Origin: Lethocerus indicus
Lineage: Eukaryota > Arthropoda > Insecta > Hemiptera > Belostomatidae
Length of the DNA stretch: 64,000 bases
NCBI GenBank assembly: GCA_019843655.1
Contig: JACDQD010000005.1
Location: 8,583,575 to 8,647,574, forward strand
Direction of reading: 5' to 3'
Of the stretch, positions 32,991-43,859 are shown piece after piece. Each line of letters starts with the position of its first letter. The stretch's first letter is position 1. The notes under the pieces were generated by a model. It worked only from the letters and a program-made list of their open reading frames with translations. It did not search any database and was not told the origin of the DNA. The position numbers were made by a program, and so were the translations under genes.

Positions 32991-35931
32991 ACCGATAACA
33001 AGGCCATTACCTACCTGGGTGATTGTACTCTTCTGTATCTTTCAAAATACCATCTTTTAAATTAAAAAAAACTCTAAAATTTATTTTACGTTAACCAAAG
33101 CCTAGTTTTAATAGCTTCTCTCTCTTACTCTGTCTGTTAGATGGTGATGGTCCATGTCTATGTGATCCGATTGGTCGATGGCCCGAAGTGTTTCAAATTT
33201 AACTTTGACACTGTCATCATCGACATCCAGACCTGTGGCGTCGACTTAACAAAAAAAAGCAACAACATAATTAGCATATCATCCACTGATAATTTTTGTC
33301 TTTTGTAGCTCTACTCTCATAATCTTCCGCGCGATCTGTAACTTCTTTCATGACCCTAACAGCTTGTCTGGGGCTGAAAAACAATGCTCTGTTCTGCCAA
33401 CGTTTTTTGTTTTTATGTAAAATAGTCTGAATTTAATCGGAAGCCGGTGGGCATACAAAATTTGGATAATAGGATTATATGGCCAATTGACTTATATAGG
33501 TGTGATATAAAAGAGGGGGAGAAAAACTGAAACATTTCCAGTTAAAGTACACATTTATTTTTAAAAATAAAAAATGCAAATACTTATACTAAAAGAACAT
33601 ACTACAATTCTACAAAAAAAATGTTCCTTATAATCTGTCTATTCTGAGTTTTCAAGTTCAAAGAAATGCATCTTTTATAACATGTTAAAGCCAAGAGTGT
33701 GTCAGCAAAAACAACTTTTTTCTTTAAATACTACTTTTTTCAATTTACATTAAATGTTATTTTTTTTGGATCGCTTCAAGATTCTGGCAGCTTTTATTAA
33801 TGGCTATACGAATTTACTAACATTATTTCCAATGCAACAAATTCTGAGTAACAATAATTGCACATGAGGGTATCACTTAACCTTTACATAATAATAAAAG
33901 AATCATACTCTTACATTATCATTAAAATATAAATTTATGTTAAACGTAAGATATTATTTTTCATTCAATTATGGCTATTCGTAATACTAGCAAATATTAT
34001 TATACTACCCTAAATTCTTTTGCGATAAATTTATCCAGTAATCTCATAATCTAACAGGCTAATAATATAATTTCCAGCAGATAATTTTTTTCTTAATTCC
34101 GAAACATGAAAAGATAAAAATAACAAGCATATAAAAACCATATTTAAAAAGAAAATTAAAACTAACGTAAGTCATCATTTAGACATTTATATTCATGCCC
34201 TTCAATATAGTTACATTGTGTGTGTCTGTTTTCATAAAATTAAATTTAAATTTTATGGAACACAAATAAAGTATCTGATGTTAGGCTTATTGGCATGGTT
34301 CAATGTCTAGAGAATGTATACAATTAGTTCATATCCAGGCTATGACAATGGATGTTCAGTAGATATTCTTTTCAAATCTAACTCTACAAACGAACTGGCT
34401 TTTTCAAGTGCGAAAAGATTTTCTTTTAAAATAGTACTAACCATTTAATAATCTATTCTCACTCCTTCCTTAAATTTACATGTTAGAAAGTTTCCAGTAT
34501 TAAAATGGTGGGGAGGCAAACAAAAGTTATAGGGGGAGGGGGGTCCAAGGGAGGCACACACAAGGGATGGGAAATGGCATTTTACAGGGCTAAATAAAAC
34601 TTTCCCCAATCGACACTTAATGACTTTTTACCTGCTATGTCCCTGTGCGTGTCTGTCTGCATGTCCATAGTTGTGACAAGGGTCGCCGTCGGGCCCTGTG
34701 GAGTAGCACCGTCTTCAGCTTCTCTCACTCCTCCACCAGTTGGATCGACCATCACCTAACACAAAGCAGACACTTAGGTTTATATACATAAACTATTTAA
34801 GCTAATATGACATAGTCGAAGCAGAATTACTTATGTATGTCTTAATCAGTCAAACAATAAGGTAGAATGTGCTTCTGACATAACCAGTCAAAAATAAAGC
34901 AGAATTACTACTGTTTAAACCAGTCAAAAAATAAGGTAGAATGTACTTCTGGCTTAACCAATCAAATTTATGGCAGAACAAATCTATGTCTCAACCAGTC
35001 ATATTTAGTAAAAAATAAGGCAGAACTACTTTTGTCTGAACTAGTTAGGGGGGGGGGGGGTCATAGTGAATAAATATATTGCACAAATGATAACTGAAAG
35101 ACAATAGTGTGTCCTTGGTTACCTGGTGTGACGTTGGTGTAGACGACATAGGGGCTGCTGAGAGTATTGTCGGCGGCGTGGCAGTGGTCATCATGATTGC
35201 TGTAGCGTGGTGCTCACTCCCTGGTGGTGCTCCTCCTCCTCCTCCTCCTCCTCCGCCGCCGCCTCCGCCGCTGCCTCCTCCGCCCCCACTGCCGCCCCCG
35301 AGTCCCGCCGATCCCTGATCCACGACCATGACCTGCTGCCCGATGTCCTTCCTGTCCTCCCCTCCCGTCCTGCTCCCGTCGGACATCTCGACGCAGTTTC
35401 CCATCTTGGGCAAAATTAAAAAAAAAATATTTATTCATCTTTAACGTGTTAACCGGGCGGGACGTATAAATACGTCAAACATAAACGATAGCATGTACGG
35501 GTAGGACATATGAATATGTCCTTGAAATATATGTTGCACCCAGGAATGAGTGGGACATATAGTTTCGTACAACAGAGGTATTAGTCATCGATATATTTTT
35601 CGACATGAAAGGTAGCACGGATTGTACGGTAGCACTATGTATCAACAATTGTTTTAAAACATATCTCACGGAAACTGAGTTTTGAATTTTCACATATTTT
35701 AATTTTTTAAACTCAATATTTCTATTTTATTTGTGCACTTTTGTTTATTGTTCTGTAATTGTTAACTTTTTTATATTTTTTATTGTGTATCTAAATAAAA
35801 AATATATATTTTTTGTACTCTTTATAATTGTTTGTAAACTGTTTGTAAAATTTATAATTTCTTAATTCGATATTTCCATATTTGTGTTTGTATTCTTTTC
35901 TATTTGTTTGTAATTTTGTATTTTCCTTTGT

Positions 35932-35973
<42 letters not shown>

Positions 35974-38211
35974 GAAATCATATATATTTCATAGTCTTTT
36001 CATTTATTTTAAGCATAAATTAAAAAAATAATGATACGAGATAACGTTCTCCGGGCGTGACGTACTGACACGTCCTAGTGAAAGAGCGTGCGCCCGTTAT
36101 ATGCTGCGTAATTAAAAAGGGAATTCCCCGGTTAACAGGTTAAATTCTGAAAATGACAGTCGATAAGCATTTATGGTGGAATGTTATATTGGGCAGTGTA
36201 AATTATCCGGCTCCACAGTTGGACCTACCTGCGGTGAATGTTGAGTGACTATGGAGGCATCCTGGTGGTGGTGATGGTGAGGGTGGTGGAGCGCCGGTGA
36301 AGGGGCGGCCGATGGTTGCGCCACGAGCGTATGCGTCGGCGTCGAAGAGGCCTGCTGCTGTTGGGGTTGAATCGGCGCGCCTACGACGCCGGCGGCGCCG
36401 CCGCTGCTAGCCTGCATCCTCTCCCTGTACTGGTTCCTCACGAACCTCCGCCTGTGTATCAGCTTGCGGTTCCTGACCACCGGGCCTCCCCTCCTGCCGG
36501 AGCTGCCTGCGCCGCTTCCGCTTCCTCCCCCGGCGTGGATGCTCCCGGGTGGCGACGGCAGCGGCGTCACCTCAGCCCCCACTGCACATTCCTTACCCCC
36601 ACCATCTTCCACTTCGCACAGACCCTTTATCTTCAATTGGTCGGCCGTTTTCAACAATGACTGCGCAGAACAAGGTAGCCTCGATTTATTTATTAATTTT
36701 TTTTTCCCTCGAAGTTTTTAGAATGGACAGCATACTACATATTTATCCATAGATTTTGTGTGTTTCTGTTTCCTCTCGCTGGTTTGGTATTTTGCTACCA
36801 ATTTCGGCTGCTCGCCAGACCAAACCAGCGAGAGGAGAGAGAAAAACAAGAAACCTATGGTATTCCAACCCCTTGCGGACCACAAAACGGGTATTCTAAA
36901 CTAGTTTTCTTAATCTTCTGTTCCTCTCGCCGGTTCGATCTTTTGCTGGACCATCGCCACCATCAGTAGCTCCTTCTGTCAGTAGAGTGGTAAGTCAGTC
37001 TGGTTCACATACACTTTAACTGTTTGAAACCTGTCAGGTTTGGTTTCGGTGTGGCTGAAGTGAAGTGTGCCGGTGCAGGCAGGATACTGCCCCATAAACA
37101 TCCCATGCGCCGCTTGCCATCTTCAGTAGTGGTGTCAATCACTTTGGTGGTTTGGATGCTTCTGCCATCCTCACTGCACTGACAGTAAAAGTGAAGTGCA
37201 GTGAGGATGCCCAAAAAACATCCAAAGTGTTTAACACCGCTACTGAAGATGGCAAGCAGCCAAAACCCCATCTAGCAAGAGACCAAACAAGCAAGAGGAG
37301 ACAGAAACACACGAAATCTACAGTATTCCAACACCTCGCAGACCACAAAACACGTATTCTAAACTATTTCTTTTTTTCCTGAACATGAGACTAGAGGCAT
37401 CACAGATGTAAAAACCTTGTAAAGCAGGTTTTGGCTTCTTCAGCAGCATTAGTAATTTAAAGAATCATGCAGGTTGTAAGCGCAGTGACATTGCAAACAG
37501 GACACCCTGACAACAGGCAGCACCTAAATTTATGGATGTAATGCTACTGAAGGTGACACGAGTTATATCATAGTGCTGCAGTATTTGGACCCAATTCCTC
37601 CCATCCCGGCTGTTAAATGGGCCACATAAAACCAGCCCCACACAGAATGCTGCTACTTCTTTATCAAATCTTAAACTACTATGTACTAATAATAACAATA
37701 TTACTAAATGTACTGTTATTAATAATAGTAAATATAGAGCACATTATACAAAAAATAAATCTCTTGTGCTGTAATGTGTGTAAAATTGTTACACAAATTA
37801 ATATTAACAATTTTAATAAATCTTACCTGGAGTTCTGCCTGCGACACATCGATTTCTCCTCGATAAACAAATTCGATGATAAATTTTAAATCCGTGAAAC
37901 AGACGTCTTGTGGCATTATGATGGTTGGGTGTTTACACGGATTTTCTAAAAGAAGTTTTTGAAAATAAGAGGAGCATGCAGATAGCACCACCTGCAACAA
38001 TGTGTTTAATGTGTTACTTCGTGCACATTTGATGTATTTTCTTGTTTCTTTACTTTAAAGAAATTAATTATTTGATTGAAATACAAATATCAATATTGTA
38101 TGTTATAATTTAAGATGAATTATGCATGAATGCAAAACATAAATGGAATAGTTACTGCTTGTAATATAACAAAATACCTGTATTATGTTAGTTTTCAACT
38201 AGCAATAATCG

Positions 38212-38274
<63 letters not shown>

Positions 38275-39646
38275 CATATATATTAACAAAACCTGTTTTA
38301 AAATATGTATACTATTAATACAGCAATACTGCATGAAGAAGAATACTCATCATAATTCAATCTTGGTCAGACATATTTGTCTTTTTTCAAACACACAGAC
38401 ACGTTAGTGACTATGTTACAGATATAATGAACAGAGATATATGTATTTGGGAAAATGAATTACAAGACCAAACAAACAGCTTAATTTTATCAATATCTAA
38501 AAGGCGTGTGGCATAAAAGCCACAACAGGCTGGTTTAAAAGACGAATATATGTGTTATAAGTCACAAACACTGATATTTTAAAATTAGACCTTTTTCATT
38601 GTTAATATGAATACTTTTAAGTTCTTCCATTTGTGTATTTTTAGAGCTCAAAAGTACAGTATGCATGTAGATATTCAAATCAAACAAGTAGAAAGTTATT
38701 GTGTTTTTCGCCTAATGTACACACATTTTTTTTCTCTTTAATCAATCAATTATTATTGTATGACTGATCAAACTTTAGTAGCTGGTTTTTATTGCACACA
38801 AATTAAGATTTCAGAACACAATATTCTAACATACTAATGTTACTAAGCTGTGTTGTGTCAAGAGTGACTTTATATGATTTGTTTCAGTTCTTAAGGTGAT
38901 TTGTGGCAGAATGACAACAGTGTCAATTTATTTAGCTGCTCACCATTTTCAGTACAAAACCAATGAGTAGTGAAAGGATTTCTCAAGAATTGTTATCTTC
39001 AAAATCCCTGCCAGAACACCAAACAATATTCTTAACATGTATCTTAGCTTATTTCTGAGTAACTCAACACTCTTCCAGCTTGTTCATTACAGACTCAGAT
39101 TCAAAAATGACGGTTACAAACAGAGTTTCCAAAGGTTACCGGTAAATATATTCTGTAGTTTTCTTAAACTTACGTATTCTCTTAATGATTCGTTCTTTTG
39201 CTAGACCGGTTTCAGCAGCATCTCCAGTAGCTGTTTCGGTTAGTGGTTAGCATCCCGAGTAGCCACTTGGGAGAGTGGTGACTAACTCTGACACATCGGA
39301 TGCCTGTGAGGCATAGACCGTGTACACGGTTGCTTCACTTGTACTATGGAAATTATCTCGTTCATAGGAAAAAGTGACTCACCATTCTACTGATAGTAAC
39401 AGCTAATGAAGTTGGCAAACGGCCGAAACCAAGAGGCAGAAAATTGGGGAGACTACGGTATTCCGAACCACATAAGATAGGTACATAGAGAACGTTTGAT
39501 GAATTTACCTTGTGGGCCTTCAATGAGTGGCCGTTGCAGGCCAGTGTGACATCAACGAAAGCCTGTGTCCTCAACAGATGGTGGAACACCGAAGTCATAT
39601 TCGACTGATAGTTGTTCCACCTGAGGCAATAGTGTTGTCCTGCCAT
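29343..39646 (-). CDS. psq: Pipsqueak: BTB and four HTH_psq repeat transcription factor
   Basis: Ten minus-strand exons join in frame (2247 nt, 748 aa): 39646-39509, 37991-37827, 36660-36229, 35404-35123, 34755-34632, 33244-33129, 31569-31482, 31060-30740, 30464-30185, 29643-29343. Residues 1-118 are a BTB domain starting [20 protein letters not shown] and containing [12 protein letters not shown] and [16 protein letters not shown], as in Drosophila Psq. A basic block follows (about 157-183), then His- and Gln-rich stretches and a poly-Gly run. Four HTH_psq repeats (about 473-677) each start with a Trp (SW, SW, TW, PW), carry ALEA and end GIPS-x-TLY-like helices; repeat 4 has [13 protein letters not shown]. 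Psq is a nuclear protein that binds GAGA-rich DNA and works with chromatin regulators. Two repeats are split by introns. The name is firm; minor isoforms are possible. Confidence 0.93.
29644..30184. other. psq intron 9
   Basis: No repeat or exon was recognised. It interrupts HTH repeat 4 between the ALEAVR helix and the VGQMS helix. Confidence 0.6.
30185..30464 (-). CDS. psq: psq coding exon 9 (end of repeat 2, repeat 3, start of repeat 4)
   Basis: Acceptor AATACAG and donor GTAAGC. Encodes [50 protein letters not shown] and [14 protein letters not shown]. It is phase 1 at its start and phase 2 at its end, consistent with both neighbours. Confidence 0.9.
30575..30695 (-). mobile_element. Jockey-like LINE relic 4 in psq intron 8
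   Basis: The plus strand reads CTCTGGATGTAAGCAATGTT, GTGGAACCCAT and GATTGTAAGTTTGTTGGCTA. These line up with fragment 2 at about 10430-10560 in the same orientation. It is a short, diverged piece and not coding. Confidence 0.65.
30740..31060 (-). CDS. psq: psq coding exon 8 (HTH repeat 1 and most of repeat 2)
   Basis: The acceptor is GCGTGAAG and the donor GTAAGT. A Gly/Ser leader precedes [53 protein letters not shown] and NKASKAYG. Phase 1 at both ends. Confidence 0.9.
31061..31481. other. psq intron 7, with foldback-related repeat
   Basis: Holds a foldback-related segment (about 31153-31345) that is an inverted copy of the one near 36985-37118. Otherwise unremarkable. Confidence 0.6.
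31153..31345 (+). mobile_element. Foldback-related repeat k1
   Basis: Starts CTCGCCGGTTTAATCTTTTG, then CTACTGAAGATGGCAAGCGG and CATGGGATGTTTATGGGGCA. From there it follows, in inverse orientation, the segment at 36985-37118 (AGTGAAGTGTGCCGGTGCAG on that side). Confidence 0.65.
31482..31569 (-). CDS. psq: psq coding exon 7
   Basis: A short exon between ACAACAG and GTAAAT. It encodes [19 protein letters not shown] and a Ser run. Phases 0 to 1 fit the adjacent exons. Small, but open and consistent. Confidence 0.75.
32561..32602. repeat. (TA)n microsatellite
   Basis: About 21 TA units in psq intron 6. Confidence 0.95.
32889..32986. repeat. Compound (CA)n(TA)n microsatellite
   Basis: About 24 CA units run directly into about 25 TA units. 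Confidence 0.95.
33129..33244 (-). CDS. psq: psq coding exon 6
   Basis: Acceptor TTGTTAAG and donor GTAAGA. Encodes [20 protein letters not shown] and a His/Asp-rich end ([10 protein letters not shown]). Phases fit. It is part of the long linker between the BTB and DNA-binding regions. Confidence 0.75.
33245..34631. other. psq intron 5
   Basis: 1.39 kb of A+T-rich sequence. I see no exon, repeat family or RNA gene in it. Confidence 0.6.
34632..34755 (-). CDS. psq: psq coding exon 5
   Basis: Acceptor TTGTGTTAG and donor GTAAAA. Encodes [20 protein letters not shown] and a Thr/Met-rich end. Phase 0 in, phase 1 out. Confidence 0.75.
34756..35122. other. psq intron 4 with minisatellite
   Basis: Mostly occupied by a degenerate tandem repeat (34815-35048), followed by a run of 13 G. 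Confidence 0.6.
34815..35048 (+). repeat. Degenerate minisatellite, ~50-bp unit
   Basis: About five imperfect units built on CCAGTCAAAAAATAAGG, then CAGAATTACT/TAGAATGTACTTCTG, then CTTAA. The unit length varies. Confidence 0.75.
35123..35404 (-). CDS. psq: psq coding exon 4 (poly-Gly linker)
   Basis: Acceptor TTTGCCCAAG and donor GTAACC. Encodes [19 protein letters not shown], a Gly-rich run of about 25 residues and a Thr/Ser/Met-rich end. Phase 0 at both ends, so it could be a skippable cassette. Confidence 0.8.
35445..36139. mobile_element. piggyBac-like non-autonomous element in psq intron 3
   Basis: Flanked by TTAA on both sides (35441-35444 and 36140-36143). Termini are CGTGTTAACCGGG and, inverted, CCTGTTAACCGGG. 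The 695-bp interior has no coding capacity and includes a (TA)n run (about 35935-35970). TTAA duplication with terminal inverted repeats is the hallmark of the piggyBac superfamily. Confidence 0.75.
36229..36660 (-). CDS. psq: psq coding exon 3 (BTB end, basic and His-rich linker)
   Basis: Acceptor CTGCGCAG and donor GTAGGT, 144 codons. Starts [17 protein letters not shown], the last BTB helix, and continues with a basic block ([19 protein letters not shown]), a Gln run and a His run. The basic block may serve nuclear import. Confidence 0.9.
36747..36908 (+). mobile_element. Foldback repeat copy h
   Basis: Short copy. Left arm GATTTTGTGTGTTTCTGTTT; right arm CCAAACCAGCGAGAGGAGAG; end TGGTATTCCAACCCCTTGCG and GGGTATTCTAAAC. 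The core is deleted. Confidence 0.7.
36919..37118 (-). mobile_element. Foldback-related repeat k2
   Basis: Begins TCCTCTCGCCGGTTCGATCT. The part 36985-37118 is the inverse of 31184-31345 in psq intron 7, with shared blocks TCAGTCTGGTTCACATACAC and GAAACCTGTCAGGTTT. Confidence 0.65.
37119..37366 (+). mobile_element. Foldback repeat copy i
   Basis: Left arm has CCATCTTCAGTAGTGGTGTC; right arm has TTTAACACCGCTACTGAAGA and ACACGAAATCTACAGTATTC; the end has CACGTATTCTAAACT. Confidence 0.7.
37827..37991 (-). CDS. psq: psq coding exon 2 (BTB middle)
   Basis: Acceptor GTTGCAG and donor GTAAGA. Its 55 codons read [32 protein letters not shown] and [15 protein letters not shown]. This is the most conserved part of the Psq BTB domain. 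Confidence 0.93.
38216..38272. repeat. (TA)n microsatellite
   Basis: About 28 TA units directly left of the 286-bp duplicated segment. Confidence 0.95.
38281..38566 (+). repeat. 286-bp direct duplication, left copy
   Basis: Matches 43435-43720 over 286 bases with four mismatches and no gaps by my reading. Not coding. Confidence 0.92.
39189..39484 (+). mobile_element. Degenerate foldback-family relic
   Basis: Recognisable blocks are CTTTTGCTAGACCGGTTTCA and ACGGCCGAAACC at opposite ends, plus TACGGTATTCCGAACC at the right. Much internal divergence. Confidence 0.5.
39509..39646 (-). CDS. psq: psq coding exon 1 (BTB start)
   Basis: The start is set at the ATG of [20 protein letters not shown], which matches the conserved Psq N-terminus. 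Donor AAG/GTAAAT. The frame is also open 41 codons further upstream to MWLVEEQ, through a 17-Gly run. Confidence 0.9.
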
Positions 39647-40029
39647 TTCACTTTGGCTGTCCTCCTCCGTCGCTGGATACCACCTCCCGCCTCCGCCGCC
39701 GCCTCCTCCTCCTCCTCCTCCACCTCCTCCTCCTCCGCTCCAGTAACCCTGCTCTTCCACAAGCCACATTCAAAATATTATTATATCGCACTGACTCTAC
39801 ACAATTAGCGAACAGAATTTATATCACAAGGGAGGGGGGGTGGATGGATATCACAGAAGCCGGTGTCGAAATGTAAACATCGGGAACTTCGATTCGAACA
39901 CAGACTACACTGGGATGCGGAGAGACAGAGACACACGCGAAGATACTACTGAGAGGACGAAAGCGGAATGAGAGAGCCAGGAAAAAAGGATTAGAAAGGA
40001 AATAAAGGTGGGTCACACACACGCATGCA

Positions 40030-40430
40030 CAATCTCAGAGCTTTCTCTATCTCTGTCTCTCCTCCTCCACACTCGAGCCTTTTACTTTCTCCATGATTTC
40101 TCTCTCTCCCTCTCTGTTTTTTCCTCCCTTTCACCTCAATCTATACAAGCTCTCCCCCCTCCCCTTTCCCTTCTGCTGCCATTTACCCTCCTTTTATAAA
40201 TGTGTTGTCCCCCCCTCCTTCCTATTTATTCCTTTCACCTCAATCTATACACAACACACAAACAGACTAGCACCCTTCGCCAATCTCTCTTTCTTTTTCC
40301 CCCTACTCCTAGTCCTCCCTATTTCTTTCTTTTCCTCCTTTCACTTCCACTGTCATTCCGACCCCTCTCCGCCTCCATCCCCTCCTTTCGAACTAAACCT
40401 TCTCCTCATTTCTTCAACAGGGGACTAATC
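40030..40430 (-). repeat. Purine-rich (GA) tract on the psq strand
   Basis: On the plus strand about 400 bases are strongly C+T biased, with many CTCTC/CTCTCT motifs. These are GAGAG on the psq strand. GAGAG is the known recognition core of GAGA factor and of Psq. Confidence 0.6.
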
Positions 40431-43400
40431 AGACCTTTGCAACAAGGATTTTTGTCTTCAGTGAAGGGTAAGTATTCACGATACCGCAGTGAGTACCCTG
40501 CAAGAGATAGAAACGATCTTCTCAGTTAAGAGTTGTGATGGGAAGGTGCATACTCTGCAGTAATAATATAATTATTATTGTAATAAAATCATGCAAGTAA
40601 ATGAACAGGGCAACAACAGCAGAGACAGGATTCAAATAGCGAACACAGGAGAAAGCCTAGGACACGCCAGAGTGGAATTGATAGAAAAAAATTCTCTGTT
40701 TCCCCTCCACTTGTCACAATTTCCCCTCCACAATCCAACCACTCTTTACCTCCTCCTTCTATCATCGTCTCTATCTCCTTTCACCTCTCAACATTCTCCC
40801 CTTACAACCCTCAATCCTTTATCTCCTGTCATGCTTCAAGAATATACACGCTCGCCACTTTTCAAGGGGAAATGCCTTTAGCTCTAAGGATGGGAGTAAA
40901 AAGGGGTAGTTAGCTGTGAAGTAATAACTAAATGAAAGGTTTTGAGGACAAATAAATGTTTAAAAACATCCTCTTGTAATTAGTATTATTTACATTTTTA
41001 AAATAATATTTTTCAGGTCATCATTACTCCTGCAATTTTTCATCTATTTGATTTTTCGATATATAACTTTTGGTTTTTTTGTACATATCATTCTTGCCCA
41101 TCCTATGTTTATATGGATACAAACAAGTAAATAATTACTGATGATTTGTCAAATATTTTGAGTTGCAGATGAGATTAGTAATGGTGAAAACTACAACAGT
41201 TCAAGTGATTGAATCAATTATTACAAATAGATAGAAATAGATTCCAAGACCAACCTCAGATAATTCAGAGTGGGATACAATGGATATTATGTAAATAATT
41301 CTAGATTATTCAAAATTCTGCTAATGATTTAGCAGGATGTTTAACCCATTTATTTAATTAAATAACCTAACCTAACATTTTTTCTAATTGATTTTTATTA
41401 AAAATTGTTTCAGATGGATACATTTTTCCCTCATTCTTCATTTATGTTACAATACATAAATAAAAATAAATACCCTGAACATGGAATAAATTGAATAGCC
41501 TCTAGTGAACTTTCATTTGCTAGAAAAGTGTGCGATTTTTGGAGACCTTAAAATATCTTTATTATTCCTAAAGCAATACGCACCTTAATATTGGGCAATG
41601 TTTGATTAGAGGCCTGGTTTAAAAACTTATTTTAGGCCATAATGGAGAAAAATCATTTATCATTCCATATTTTGTCCTTCGATGGAAATAATAGAAGAAA
41701 CATTGCAGTGTTAACACCAACTGATACATAATAGAGGTAAAAACAGCTGTTCTATCAGCAAAATCAAACTCCTAACGTCCTGATACACATGCAGTAACTA
41801 TAATGGTATTATTTACAATGAAAGTACTACAATTAGTTAATAAAAAGGAAGAGAGAGTGGAATTAAAAGCAACAATGACTTTCGAGATAAGAATTTCATT
41901 TAAATCAGAATAACTACACTCGAATAAATTTAACTTCAAATAATTACTTGTCCATTCATATGCTCTTAGGAAAGGAGAGCATAATACCAATAGCTAATTA
42001 ATTACTTGGTAAAATTTTAAAACCATTTGGGCTAACAATATTCAGTTCATTCTAGTTGCCCAAACTATTAATACTAGGGGGAAATTCAAAACAAATTCCA
42101 AAGCACAGAAAAATGAACTGAAGTAGAAAGTACTATCTTGTGTTTTTAACTCAACAACTTCTTACTATTAATCTTAACTAATTACAATTACTGGCTGCTT
42201 ACAAATGAAATATTGGAAACTGAAATGAGGCCAGTAATGTCCAGCAGGTTCATAAAGAATAAGGGAATAAGGTTTCATATTGTCAGGCTCTTTTTCCCCA
42301 TAAATATAAAACTGTATCCTTTGAGAAATTCTGCATGTTTAATTGAACATGTTGAAAATAAGTCATAGGAATAAAAAAAAAATTCATTATTACTGTTAGC
42401 ATCAATAAACTTAAGAATCATTGAAATCTATTATACATAAATTTGGACTTTTTATACTTTTCAAAAGGGTACTAAATGTAACAAAATAACAGGTTAACTA
42501 TCACTTTTTCAATGTTTCTTCTAAACATTATTTTGTTAAGTTTTTTTATATTAATAATTCTCATATTATAGTTTTAATATTATTGATCAATATTCACAAT
42601 TATTATTCTCAGTGAGGGTTATTTTGATCAAAATATCCCAGCCCGACGCAAAATCAAAATGCAGGTGTAACGCTGTGTACATATCTAGAGTATGGGCGCA
42701 GATACATGAATAACAATTCAGTGACATACCGGAGACACAAAATATGACATCTGTCCAAGGTTAAAACATATTGAATAATTGCCTCCTTTCTGTTGTTATT
42801 TTCAAACTACAACTATACAATTTGAATTTACATACAATAGATTCAATTTTATATGATTTCTTTTATTGGTCCAGTTCAAGGTTCTTTAAAATCCAATCAA
42901 AGCCAAATTAAATCATAATATTCTACATAATTCTGCTTACCAGCATAATATTTGTATCACAATATTTCCATGTAAAACCTCTTTTGAGTATATGATGATT
43001 GTACAAACTTGATTAACACGAATATAATAAATATAATGAAACACTTAAACCCAATTGCTTTAAATCAAACTTGTTATCTCAAAAGGTAGACGCAACAAGA
43101 ACAATATCTGGAAATTACTCTTAGGTGTAGGTGTATAACCTGACATCAAGATACACTATAACAGGATCCAAATTAAAATAGATAAACAACAATGAATAAA
43201 TGGCTCTATCACAATGTTATCTCCATATGATAACTGACAACTGACATAATTCAGACCACCTATATCAATCCAGTCAACTTTATATTTTTGTTAGTAAATT
43301 AGCTGACATTACTAGCCAACTGAATTTACAGTTTGCCAATGATTCTAAACTGCACATTCATGTATTATTTTACAAATGAATATCTAGTTTATTGCAATGA

Positions 43401-43434
43401 AGACATTTTCAATTATTTAGATTTGATACATATG

Positions 43435-43720
43435 TATTAATAAAACCTGTTTTAAAATATGTATACTATTAATACAGCAATACTGCATGAAGAAGAATAC
43501 TCATCATAATTCAATCTTGGTCAGACATATTTGTCTTTTTTCAAACACACAGACACGTTAGTGACTATGTTACAGATATAATGAACAGAGATATATGTAT
43601 TTGGGAAAATGAATTACAAGACCGAACAAACAGCTTAATTTTATCAATATCTAAAAGGCGTGTGGCATAAAAGCCACAACAGGCCGGTTTAAAAGAAGAA
43701 TATATGTGTTATAAGTCACA
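43435..43720 (+). repeat. 286-bp direct duplication, right copy
   Basis: See the copy at 38281-38566. The two are 5154 bp apart, in the same orientation, and bracket psq coding exon 1. Confidence 0.92.
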
Positions 43721-43859
43721 GATGGTATTATCGTGATAGTAAGGTATATCGGGACTGCTTGGTAGAAACTGTAATGAACTCGTGATGTTCACAACTGAAA
43801 ATGGGAATCAATTTTTCATTCGAGTGCGCCGGCCTGTGCAATTTTCTGTTTCTGCTCAC

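Larger units (their letters stand above)
31570..33128. other. psq intron 6
   Basis: 1.56 kb of A+T-rich sequence with a (TA)n run (32561-32602) and a long compound (CA)n(TA)n run (32889-32986). No exon was recognised. Confidence 0.6.
36661..37826. other. psq intron 2, rich in foldback repeats
   Basis: Contains copy h (36747-36908), the related segment k2 (about 36919-37118) and copy i (about 37119-37366) nearly back to back. The remainder (37.4-37.8 kb) shows nothing recognisable. Confidence 0.6.
37992..39508. other. psq intron 1 within the BTB coding region
   Basis: Holds a (TA)n run (38216-38272), the left copy of a 286-bp direct duplication (38281-38566) and a degenerate foldback relic (about 39189-39484). 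Confidence 0.6.
39647..43859. other. psq 5' untranslated exon part and long 5' intron
   Basis: Includes a pyrimidine-rich tract (about 40030-40430 on the plus strand, purine-rich on the psq strand) and 3 kb of A+T-rich DNA with no recognisable exon. The right copy of the 286-bp duplication (43435-43720) closes it. Confidence 0.5.

Noticed and set aside
40008..40529. Several overlapping long frames of Leu/Pro/Ser-rich protein
   Set aside because: Artefacts of the pyrimidine-rich tract; low complexity in all frames.
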